From Stemphylium vesicarium (Eukaryota; Ascomycota; Dothideomycetes; Pleosporales; Pleosporaceae): a stretch of 64,000 nucleotides of DNA. The notes under the pieces are model-generated. The model had not been told where the DNA came from. It made no database searches and worked only from the letters and a program-made list of their open reading frames with translations. The stretch is taken from the NCBI GenBank assembly GCA_004380135.1, contig QXCR01000096.1, positions 1 to 64,000 of the forward strand, written 5' to 3'. Every line of letters begins with the position of its first letter. Position 1 is the stretch's first letter. This document shows positions 55,803 through 64,000 of this stretch, piece after piece. The translations under genes and the position numbers were made by a program.

Positions 55803-55959
55803 AGTGAGGGTATAAGATTTCATTTGGGAAAGAGTTAAAAAAAAAAAAAGAAAGCTCAAAACGTGTCAAGCTTGTAAGCTTTTTGGCCCATCTATAACGC
55901 CGGTGAAATGCTCGTGAAATGTCATGATGGAAAGTGACAGATAAGGATGATGTTGCGAC

Positions 55960-57487
55960 TTATGCGTCGATTGCCATCATGGTGTCATCGCCGTCGATGC
56001 CTACTGCTGCAGGCTCGAGCATGACACCGCGTCCTCTGCCCTCGAGGAGCTCTCTCCGCACCTCGGCGCTGATGCTCCTGTGGCCTCTCGTAAGGAGCAA
56101 GTCAAGCAGCGCCTCTCTTTGGTCCTCTGTGATGTCGTTCCTGTACCTTTGCGCAAAGGCAAGAAGGCACTGATGCCAAATTACCGGCAGCTTGCCAGTC
56201 TGACCGAGATCACCGGCTACAGATTCCGTGTCCATGGCATCGCCACTGCTGGCGCCAACACCGCGGAAGCGCAAGAAGTGGAAGACAAGCGCATCGATGA
56301 CCTTGAAGGGAAGGGCATACTTCTTCTCAAGTAGCGTCTTGATGAAGATGTTGCAGGGACCGGCAGCATCTGGGTCCGAAGACATTTGCTCGGCGGCGAT
56401 TTCGCACAGACGATGCAGAGCGGCTGCGGAGTGGAGGACGGGGACGGAGATCTTGGCTACGACTGAAGCGACGATGACGGCGTCACGCTGTGTGCAAGAG
56501 ACATCTGTAAGCATTGGGAATACCACGCCCTTGAAGAAAGCGCTTGGCTTGTAAAGCGCCTTCTTCAATGCGTTGTACAGATGTACGTTGAGCTTGTGTG
56601 TTTCGCGGATGTTCTGTTGTACAAGCGGCAGCAGAACGGTGTTCAAGAAGATTTGCGCCGTCTGTGGCTTTGCGGAGATGAAGATTCGTGTAGCAGCAAA
56701 AGTCGCGTTCGGTGTCCAGTCGTCGGGTCGGGTAATGGCGACGAGGGTTTCCCAGGCGGGGATCGTGGGGAGGATCTTGAAGGGCTTGGGCAGCTTGCCG
56801 CTCTTGTAGCGGCTCAGGATGAGACCAATCTTGGAGTATACTGTGCAAGCTTAGTATTTTAATTGAATCATGCAGAAAGAGTGAAGTACCTTCAACGACC
56901 TTGGCTGGCAGCTCAATAGCGTCCTCTGGAGCACCACCACCCTGAATGTCTGGGTGCTGCACTTCGCCGCCGGCTTCATGTGCGGCAATCTTTTCGAGAA
57001 TGAGAGCGGCCAAGTCTGTGCCTGGTCCTGAGGGTTGCGCCTCTTCGCCCGGCCATACAATTGGGTTATCGTCTGTTGGGATGAACTTGTTCCACGCTGC
57101 CAGGTCATTCGCATCGATTTCGACTTCCTCGACCTCTTCGTCCTCCTCACCCCAAGCCTCCTCGTCATCTTCGGCTTGCACCAAATCTTCTCCAGGCATA
57201 TCATCCTCTCCCATGCGCGCCTCAAAGTCGAAAGCAGGGTTGGCCTCTTTCGGTCTCCGGGCCTTGTTTTCCCGCGCATCTTCCTCTTCCAATTCTCTTC
57301 CGATTTCCAAAATCTTGCGCGAGCTCTTGGAGTCTACATACTTTTGCTCGTCCTCTTCCTTGTCGCCCTTCTTCTGCTTTTGTCGCTTCGGCGCCTTGTT
57401 CTTCCACGGGTCCGAGGGCGCATATTCTTCGGCTAGAGGGTTGTGTCGCTGGTCGCGCACGCCGGGCGACTTGGGTGCTTTTGGCAT
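55960..57487 (-). CDS. ENP1: Bystin/ENP1, 40S ribosomal subunit biogenesis factor
   Basis: This nucleolar factor is needed for 18S rRNA processing and pre-40S export. Exons 57487-56890 and 56840-55960 join across a 49-nt intron to give 492 aa, the usual fungal length. The N-terminal half is charged and disordered (KAPKRQKQKKGDKEEDEQ, then acidic DDEEAWGEEDEEVEEVEID). The bystin domain follows across the splice (VYSKIGLILSRYKSGKLPKP, IPAWETLVAITRPDDWTPNA, ILPLCL-free VLLPLVQQNIRETHKLN). It continues through the conserved FFKGVVFPMLTDVSCTQRDA and PVIWHQCLLAFAQRYRNDIT. The end is less conserved. It is divergent from the COMPASS subunit gene with about 275 bases between starts, a short shared promoter. 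Confidence 0.95.
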
Positions 57488-57762
57488 GTTGAGTCGATAT
57501 TAAGCAATCGCAATAGCAGGATGTCACAGCGCTTTTCAACGAGTGTATAAGTAGTCTTGGGGTGTTCCTAGTGGCTAGAAAGCGTCGTCTGGTGGTGGAT
57601 TGTAAAAGTTCGAGAAGCGGAATAAATTTTGGTGGGGTCGGCTTTCTATTTTCTACTTTGGCGTGAATGGCCCGCCGTAGCAGCTGCACGTCTCCACGGC
57701 CTGTCGCGACTTCCATCGACGCAGCAATTGCGCCTTCAGCTTCAGCAACATCGTCCTTCACC
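57488..57762. promoter_or_regulatory. Compact bidirectional promoter of ENP1 and BRE2/ASH2
   Basis: Only 275 bases separate the two start codons. An upstream in-frame ATG at 57667 exists for the rightward gene but has a poorer context. No TATA box was recognised. Confidence 0.5.
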
Positions 57763-59538
57763 ATGGCCGACTCTCAACCTCCCTCACGTTCCAACACGCC
57801 CACCCTCGTGCCTCCAATGCGGCGACCACTCGAGGGGGACAACACGCCCGCCGTGTCATCACCGCTGAACCCCAATCCCGATGCTTCGGCGCGTGCAAGG
57901 CCAAAAGCTCCTGCGCGCGAGCAGCGAGAGAAGCGCGAAACTATCAAGAAACGTGAAGCTTCAGCATCGGCACGCCAGAGCACACCCAATGCGAATACGA
58001 ATACGAAGTCAAAGAAGGAGCGTCTTGCAGCCGACTCACCTATGAGGTATTCGATTCCCGAGCCCAGGCCCTCCGACTATGAAGCTCCCAAGGACAGCAC
58101 CTTGGTTTCGCACGAGCCAAACCCCATGTATGCGCCCGATGGCGTCACAGAGCTCAAGAAACCGCATGATATTGCCTGGAATAAGCGAGGCTACAAGTAC
58201 ACGCACTGCGTCGCCGACCCGCTATTTCGTCACAAGCAATACTACAGACAGAGCGACTCTAGGCCATATGGTCCGAGAATGAGTCACGAGGATTGCGATC
58301 GGTGGTTCCACTTCGACAACAGCGCGACTATCGTATCTCAAGAGAAGGGCTGGCGCATGGGCAGAGGCAATGTGGTTGCAAGAGAAGGCAGGATATACTA
58401 CGAGGTCAAGGTTCTGCGTGGCATACCTGCGCATGGTCCAAAAGACCCCATTGATCCCAAAACCGGTGAGACGAAGCCTGGTCCGCACGTACGCATGGGA
58501 TGGGCTAGGAGAGAAGCTCCTCTGGACGGACCCGTTGGTTTTGATGGCTACAGCTACGGCATTACGGATGCCCGCTTTGAAGCCCAACATCGATCGCGCG
58601 CTTCCAAGATCTTCAAGCCGCTACCAAAGAATGCCAAGAGCAAGCACATGAAGGCTCGGCCACCGCACGGCAAGCCCATGCCTGTTGAATATGTTATAGA
58701 TCAGCATGTTCAAGAAGGCGATGTGATTGGCTTGGAGATCCAGTTGCCATCTATATCCATGCACCGCAAGGTTGTCGAAGGCATCTACAATCCCGCCGTC
58801 GATCTAGGAGATGGTTTTGACACTGTCAGCAACCAAGACCCCTTTGACCGCCCAATCGATATCATCCGCGATCGTATCCCAGTCCCATACAAAGGCAACT
58901 TTTACTTCGAACAACTCGACTACCAAGTGACCAAGATGGTCGAAGCTTACCATGATCGCGGGCCGGTACCCAAGATTCACCCCTCACCAAATCACGAAGA
59001 TGTCAGTGTGCGATCGCTACCACACTCACACATCAAGGTGTACAAGAACGGAGAAGAAGTCGGTATCGCCTTCGAGAATCTTCTAGCTTTCCTCCCACCA
59101 GCAAGCATGCCATCTGTCGAGGCAGTCAAGGCGGGTGCACGGCCGGGCTTCGACGATGGTATGGTAGGCTACCTTCCAGCCATTTCCCTATTCAACGGTG
59201 GAGTTGCACAAGTCAACTTCGGTCCGGACTTCTGGTGCCCGCCTGAGGAGATGGTCAAGCAGCGCGAGCAGGACACGCAAATGTCCAACGGAGTCTCGGC
59301 CGAGGCCCACATTCCAGATGGTCGTAAACTACGAGCTATCGGCGAACGCTACAAAGAGCAAATCGCTGAAGACATCGTCTGGGACATCATCGACGAGGTC
59401 GATTTTTTCACCCAAGACGGCGGATGGGACTACAAGGGTGAGACTCCGCAGGACGTGACCGGAAAGTCTACGCCTAGGGCGCGTGGCTTTGCGAATCCGG
59501 ACGAAAATCTCGGTGTCGAGGTGGGTAAGCGTTACTAG
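57763..59538 (+). CDS. BRE2: COMPASS complex SPRY subunit, BRE2/ASH2 family
   Basis: This subunit of the histone H3K4 methyltransferase complex is nuclear. It is a single-exon gene, 591 aa from the ATG at 57763, chosen for its CACCATGGCC context; a frame start at 57667 would add 32 residues. The N-terminus is Pro/Ser/Arg-rich and disordered. The family block starts YSIPEPRPSDYEAPKDS. The SPRY domain follows (WNKRGYKYTHC, GWRMGRGNVVAREGRIYYEV, VRMGWARREAPLDGPVGFDG, YSYGITDARFEAQHRSR) and is split by an insertion, as in other BRE2/ASH2L proteins. The later part (IKVYKNGEEVGIAFENLLAF, YLPAISLFNGGVAQVNFGPD) completes the fold. No PHD finger is present, as usual for fungal members. Confidence 0.93.
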   Translation: MADSQPPSRSNTPTLVPPMRRPLEGDNTPAVSSPLNPNPDASARARPKAPAREQREKRETIKKREASASARQSTPNANTNTKSKKERLAADSPMRYSIPEPRPSDYEAPKDSTLVSHEPNPMYAPDGVTELKKPHDIAWNKRGYKYTHCVADPLFRHKQYYRQSDSRPYGPRMSHEDCDRWFHFDNSATIVSQEKGWRMGRGNVVAREGRIYYEVKVLRGIPAHGPKDPIDPKTGETKPGPHVRMGWARREAPLDGPVGFDGYSYGITDARFEAQHRSRASKIFKPLPKNAKSKHMKARPPHGKPMPVEYVIDQHVQEGDVIGLEIQLPSISMHRKVVEGIYNPAVDLGDGFDTVSNQDPFDRPIDIIRDRIPVPYKGNFYFEQLDYQVTKMVEAYHDRGPVPKIHPSPNHEDVSVRSLPHSHIKVYKNGEEVGIAFENLLAFLPPASMPSVEAVKAGARPGFDDGMVGYLPAISLFNGGVAQVNFGPDFWCPPEEMVKQREQDTQMSNGVSAEAHIPDGRKLRAIGERYKEQIAEDIVWDIIDEVDFFTQDGGWDYKGETPQDVTGKSTPRARGFANPDENLGVEVGKRY

Positions 59539-60054
59539 CATTATTGTGTTGCATAGCGATGAGGGCCAAACTAGTCTTAGCAAGGCGTATAGGTATACCC
59601 AAATGGTATTGGTCAATACTTTGAGCATTAACTGTGGACCGCAGATTACCCATACTTTCCGCGCCCTCATACATGAAATGTGTCGCGGTCCGGTTATGGT
59701 CTTATCCGTGATTGTTGCCTACCTTTATCAGTAGATATGCTGATGAACTCGTACGAGTCTTCCTGCCTAGAGATCAATTTTCACGTAGCGTCATCTTTGC
59801 GCCCTACGGATGTCTCACACATCGCTGCAATTCCGTCTTTTAGCAGTCCTTACCCGTTCAGGCAATTAGCGCGGAATTACCGACATCGGCATCTGAATAC
59901 TTCAACGTCGCCAATTCCTCGGTATTAGCCTGTCCAGCAAAACCAGATATCTCCCACATTTCAATCAAAGTGCCGTGGATAATTGGAACAGTCTCATCAA
60001 TTTCAAATCGTCGGATACTACGCACCTTGTGCCTTGCGAACAACCTACCCCGCA
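59539..60054. promoter_or_regulatory. Intergenic region upstream of the PLP decarboxylase
   Basis: About 515 bases hold the 3' region of BRE2 and the promoter of the decarboxylase. No gene or repeat was recognised. Confidence 0.55.
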
Positions 60055-61686
60055 ATGAATTCTTCGCAATTCCGAGAAGCGGCAAAGGGCGCCGTGGACG
60101 ATAGTATGCTTGAAAACTCCCGGAAAAAGAAAAGAAAACATGATGTCTAACATGCACCAGTCGCAAAGTACTACGACTCCCTAGATGAACGACCCGTCCT
60201 ACCCGCCGTGAAACCCGGCTACCTACGCCCCCTCCTCCCCTCTTCGACCCCCGAAGAAGGCGAATCATGGGAAACAATCCAAGCAGACATCGACCGCGTT
60301 ATCATGCCCGGCCTCACACACTGGCAATCCCCCAAATTCATGGCCTTCTTCCCCTGCAACTCCTCCTTCGAAGGCATGCTCGGCGAAATGTACAGCGGCG
60401 CCTTCAACGCCGCAGCCTTCAACTGGATCTGCTCACCGGCCATCACAGAGCTAGAAACCGTAGTCATGGACTGGGTGGCCAAACTGCTCGCCCTGCCGTC
60501 TGAATTCCGGAGCGAGGGCCAAGGCGGCGGTATCATCCAAGGCACCGCGAGCGAAGTAGTTTTAACAGCGCTCGTCGCAGCCCGCGAGCGCATCATACGG
60601 CGGAAACTCGGATCCATGCCCGAAGGCGAAGACCGCATCGATGCCGCCGCCGATGTCCGTGGGAAACTCGTAGCCCTGGGTTCCGAGCACGCGCACTCAT
60701 CCACGCAAAAAGCTGCGATAATAGCAGGGACACGGTACCGCAGCGTGCCCGGCTCCGCAGACGCAAACTACAGCGTCACAGCCGCATCTCTGCGCTCCGC
60801 GATCGAAGCCTGCAGGCAAAAAGGCCTCGAGCCATTCTACTTCACCATCACGCTCGGTAGCACGGGAACCTGCGCCATCGACGACCTCGAAGGCATCGCG
60901 GCGCTAGCGCACGAGTTCCCCGACCTCTGGATCCACGTCGACGCCGCGTATGCGGGCTCTGCCCTCGTGTGCCCAGAGTACCAGTACCTGTGTCCGCCGC
61001 TCGCAGCCTTTGACTCGTTCAACTTCAACCTGCATAAATGGCTTCTTGTCAATTTCGACTGCTCTGCGTTCTTTGTGAAGAAGCGCGCTGATCTCATGGA
61101 TACGTATTCCATCACACCGAGCTACCTGCGCAATCCGCATTCAGACCAGGGACTCGTGACGGACTATCGCGACTGGCAGATTCCGCTCGGAAGAAGGTTC
61201 CGCAGCTTGAAGGTGTGGTTTGTGCTGCGGTCGTATGGGGTCAAGGGATTACAAGCTTTTATACGGAAACATGTTGCGCTTGGGGAGTACTTTCATGGCT
61301 TGCTTGTCTCGCGCCCGGATCTGTTCAGCGTGGTGACTAAACCCGCGTTTGGACTGGTGACATTCCAGGTTAAACCGAGGCTGGAGACGGGGAATAGCGA
61401 GGGGGAAGGGGCCAGAGCGGCGAATAAACCGGACCCTAGCCATGAGGCGCTGCAGAATGGGTTTCATGCTGATGCTGAGGCGCAGTATGGCGAGATGGTT
61501 AATCAGAGGACGAAAGAGGTGTATGAGATGGTGAATAGTAAGGGCGATTTCTTCCTTACGAGTACGGTTGTCGGCGGGAGGTATGTGGTTAGGGTTGTTA
61601 GTGCGACGTTGAAGAGCGAGGAGAAGTGGTTGAAGATGTTGTTTGACGAGTTGGTGGAGTTTGCGGGGGGAAAGGGTGGGAAGTAG
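60055..61686 (+). CDS. Group II PLP-dependent decarboxylase (aromatic L-amino acid decarboxylase family)
   Basis: This enzyme is expected to decarboxylate an aromatic amino acid (tyrosine, DOPA or tryptophan) to the amine. Exons 60055-60103 and 60161-61686 join across a 57-nt intron with CTAAC branch point to give 524 aa. The small first exon encodes MNSSQFREAAKGAVDD, the typical N-terminal helix of the family, and the second continues IAKYYDSLDERPVLPAVKPG. Motifs include HWQSPKFMAFFP, GGGIIQGTASEVVLTAL, His193 in SEHAHSS (ring stacking), Asp277 in WIHVDAAYAGSA, and the Schiff-base Lys309 in FNFNLHKWLL. An insert of about 30 residues near 430-460 is Gly/Glu-rich. The substrate cannot be assigned from sequence. 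Its stop is 87 bases from that of the convergent amidohydrolase. Confidence 0.92.
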
Positions 61687-61773
61687 AACCTTTGTGAATG
61701 TGTATATTGGGTTCTGATTGCACTGTCATGCTTGCAACGGGAAAGAATGGTCATGTTTTTGTTCGTGTGATAC

Positions 61774-62913
61774 CTAGTCTAGCCGTAGTATCCGTACTGC
61801 GTTGCCACCCAGGACATCTTGAGCTTTCTTATCGTCTGATGCGAATGCCTTGGATATAGCACCGTAGTTTGCGTTCACGCTATGCCACTCCTTTGTGTCC
61901 TCCTCGAGCGGGGGGAAGAATGGGTGATCAGTGCCTGTATCCGATTAGCCCCTGCCGACAGTACCGTGGTAACAAGTGTACTTACCAAACATCAACCGAT
62001 CAGACCCTGACGCATCCAATGCCGCCTTCAACCCGACCTCCGAGTAGATAACAGCATCGAGGTAGATATTTGTCTTCAAAATGTCCCACACATCCCTCCT
62101 ATTCTGCGTCTTACCCGCCTTCTTCAAATGTCCATCGTGCAAAATACACGACTCGATCCTGCCAGCCAGAAACGGCAGTGTACCACCTGAATGCGCAAGT
62201 AACACACTAAGTTTCGTGAAGCGATCCCAGACGCCACTCAGCAGCATCCTGCTCACTGCAATCGTAGTCTCGAGCGGGAAGCCCAGTGCCAGTGGTAGCA
62301 CATGGCCATACTCGCTCGCGCGGGGCCCGTAGACAGACGTAGGCAGACCATAATGAGGATGCAGGAAGATGAGCTGCTGATGCTTTTCCAGCGCTGCGTA
62401 CACAGGACCCAGCTTCTCGTCGTCTAGACCCTGTCCCAAACCCGAGGTGCCCATGATAACACCCCTTGCGTACTTGAGACTACCTAGTCTTTCTATCTCG
62501 GCGGTTATCACCTCAGGTGACGCGGAGAGCGGTAGTGTGCCGAAGAAGTACAAGCGTCCGGGGTACTGCGAGCACTGGTCGTTGACATCGTCGTTGATCT
62601 TCCGGGCTGCGTCGCCGGCTTCTTCGGCGGGGAGGAAGTCGAGCCATGGGTTTGCGAGTGAGATTACCGACTTGTCGATCTTGTGGAGGTCCATGAATGC
62701 GATTTTCTCTTTGATCTCGTAGTATTCGGAACCAATTGGCCGGCCGCGCGAGGTTGAGGGTGTCGACGGGTCATCTTCGCCGGGGAGAATGATGAGACGC
62801 GCGGAATCGGGGGCGTCGGGGAAGGTGCGCACGTAGGGGACTGTGGAGCGCGAGCGCAGGAGTTCCATGTACTTTGGGGGGTAGACGTGCGTGTGGATGT
62901 CGACGATGGGCAT
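61774..62913 (-). CDS. Amidohydrolase-2 family metal enzyme, ACMSD-like decarboxylase
   Basis: Exons 62913-61986 and 61934-61774 join across a 51-nt intron to give 362 aa. Metal ligands of the ACMSD / 6-methylsalicylate decarboxylase branch are visible: His7 and His9 in DIHTHVYP, His185 in FLHPHYG, His241 in LLAHSGGTLPF and Asp312 in FGTDHPFFPP. The second exon supplies that Asp and the end GGNAVRILRLD, so splicing is needed for activity. The family decarboxylates aromatic or muconate acids without an organic cofactor; fungal relatives include 6-methylsalicylate decarboxylases and non-cluster homologues. The true substrate is unknown. There is no signal peptide, so a cytosolic location is likely. 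Confidence 0.9.
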
Positions 62914-63279
62914 AATGGCGGTTGGGGACGCGTTTTACGCGTCGGTCGGAGAGGGGTTTGTCGGGTTGCAGTTTCTATTGAGTGGAGGATATTAAAGAAA
63001 GGGTAGGAATTAAAAAAGTAAGCAAGTAAGCTGTCGTCCAGAACTCAAGATAGCGCTTGTATCATAGAACAATCGTCCCTGGCGGGGTAGCTTCGGATTG
63101 CCCCACTACACGGCGTCCAGCATCCCACCTTCCCCAAGGGGCAACAAAATATGGAGCTGTCGACGGAGATGGCCGCGGGAAAATCATGTCATTCTGTTTT
63201 GTCGTGATGAGCCGATATGTACACGTGTCTATAAAGTGATTTCTATCGTGTCGGCTCTCAACAGTAGTCAGTCATGCAA
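62914..63279. promoter_or_regulatory. Short intergenic region between two leftward genes
   Basis: About 365 bases hold the amidohydrolase promoter and the 3' end of the acetyltransferase gene. No further feature was recognised. Confidence 0.55.
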
Positions 63280-64000
63280 TCAAGCCCGAGTCCTCAAAAA
63301 GACATTCGGTGGCTTATCCCATGTCTTGAACTCTTCATCCACTTCGTAAGGGATGTCTCCAGTGCCCTCGTCCTTGAACCCGAGCCTCTGATACACGGCT
63401 CTTCCCATGGAGCTTCCCTCAGTCGTACATTCCAGATCGCCTCTCTTCTTCGCTTCAGCAAGGCCAGCTTCAACTAGCTTGCCGGCAATCCCGCGACGTT
63501 GGTAAGCTGGATCGACTGCGCAGATATCAAGAACGAAGATGGCAGGTGGATTGCGACCTGATTCCTTGACTTCGTTCATGTACGCAATTCTTCGTTTCCA
63601 GAGCGAGTTGAACATTTGTGTTGCGAAGCGTCGGTTTTGTTCGTCGAACTCTGTAAGAGCTGCGCTCATGTCGCTGGAAAATGGGTCGCCGTAGCCTTCG
63701 ACAAACGAGAGTTGCTTCCAAATAGCCATGCCGACGACCCGTCTCTTGCCTTGCTGCTCTGGGTCAGGGAGTGTGGCCTTGAGGTAGAGAGCGTTGGGCT
63801 GCCCATTTTTGTTGGTGGTGACAGATTTCCAGTTCTTCAGCATGGCCTGAGCATGTTTTGCCTGTCCCTCCTCCGTGTCCCATCCCGGGTTCATCAGGAT
63901 CCAGACGGCGTCCTTGGCTTGGCGACCAAACGCTTCGGACAAGCAGTACTGTCCCTGCTTGACATCTTGTTCGGTCTCGAAAGGAGACACGACTACGTCG
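63280..64000 (-). CDS. GNAT-family N-acetyltransferase, partial (5' end outside the window)
   Basis: The reading enters from the right edge of the window and ends at the stop at 63280. About 240 residues are visible. No ATG lies near the edge, so the start is beyond 64000. The GNAT core is clear: GMAIWKQLSF (beta strand), a mid-region with helices, AIFVLDICAVDPAYQRRGIA with the acetyl-CoA loop QRRGIAG, KLVEAGLAEAKKRGDL, and the final ECTTEGSSMGRAVYQRLGFK. The length and the pattern SSMGRAVYQRLGF fit fungal small GNAT proteins of unknown substrate. An intron in the missing part is possible. Confidence 0.9.
   Translation of the reverse strand, partial: DVVVSPFETEQDVKQGQYCLSEAFGRQAKDAVWILMNPGWDTEEGQAKHAQAMLKNWKSVTTNKNGQPNALYLKATLPDPEQQGKRRVVGMAIWKQLSFVEGYGDPFSSDMSAALTEFDEQNRRFATQMFNSLWKRRIAYMNEVKESGRNPPAIFVLDICAVDPAYQRRGIAGKLVEAGLAEAKKRGDLECTTEGSSMGRAVYQRLGFKDEGTGDIPYEVDEEFKTWDKPPNVFLRTRA

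Noticed and set aside
1..64000. CRISPR arrays, bacterial operons, phage or plasmid features
   Set aside because: Introns, protein families and gene spacing show nuclear fungal DNA. No regularly spaced identical repeats were seen.

Overview
The window is nuclear DNA of a filamentous ascomycete, most likely a dothideomycete of the order Pleosporales. The order is an inference from overall gene style; species cannot be fixed from sequence alone. Supporting signs are a trifunctional tryptophan-biosynthesis protein (GATase-IGPS-PRAI), a GPI-anchored GH72 cell-wall transglycosylase, a NUP192-type nucleoporin, COMPASS and ribosome-biogenesis subunits of fungal type, and many introns of 46-110 nt with GTATGT or GTAAGT donors and CTAAC branch points. 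Splice joins were worked out by hand; in every spliced gene reported as intact and complete in the window the joined length is a multiple of three.

Layout. 0.6-20.9 kb is a dense housekeeping block: NUP192 (-), trpC (+), a BRCT-WGR protein (+), an unrecognised membrane protein (-), an endonuclease III homologue (-) and a CSC1/RSN1-type ion channel (+). 20.9-31.4 kb is accessory and decayed. It holds an O-methyltransferase pseudogene, two cytochrome P450 pseudogenes and the ER-KR-ACP tail of a highly reducing polyketide synthase broken by several frameshifts. It reads as the wreck of a secondary-metabolite cluster, with one intact 172-aa gene in the middle. 31.4-35.6 kb returns to conserved genes: a plasma-membrane syntaxin (SSO type) and a GH72 glucanosyltransferase.

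35.6-48.0 kb is a second accessory island. Two blocks of diverged, pyrimidine-rich repeat units (about 35.9-37.7 and 40.7-42.9 kb) flank two small secreted cysteine-rich proteins on opposite strands, one of which carries an 11-nt microexon. Beyond them lie an F-box-like pseudogene with three in-frame stops and a coiled-coil gene with one stop. Several of these stops fit C-to-T change in CpA, as repeat-induced point mutation or similar decay would give.

48.0-64.0 kb is again conserved: a six-helix membrane protein with a possible myristoylation signal, a PQ-loop vacuolar transporter, a mitochondrial type II NADH dehydrogenase, a DUF427 protein, ENP1/bystin, the SPRY subunit of COMPASS (BRE2/ASH2), a PLP-dependent decarboxylase, an ACMSD-type amidohydrolase and a GNAT acetyltransferase cut by the window edge. 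The conserved genes form ordinary metabolic and cell-biological neighbourhoods with no obvious operon-like logic. The unusual content is concentrated in the two accessory islands.
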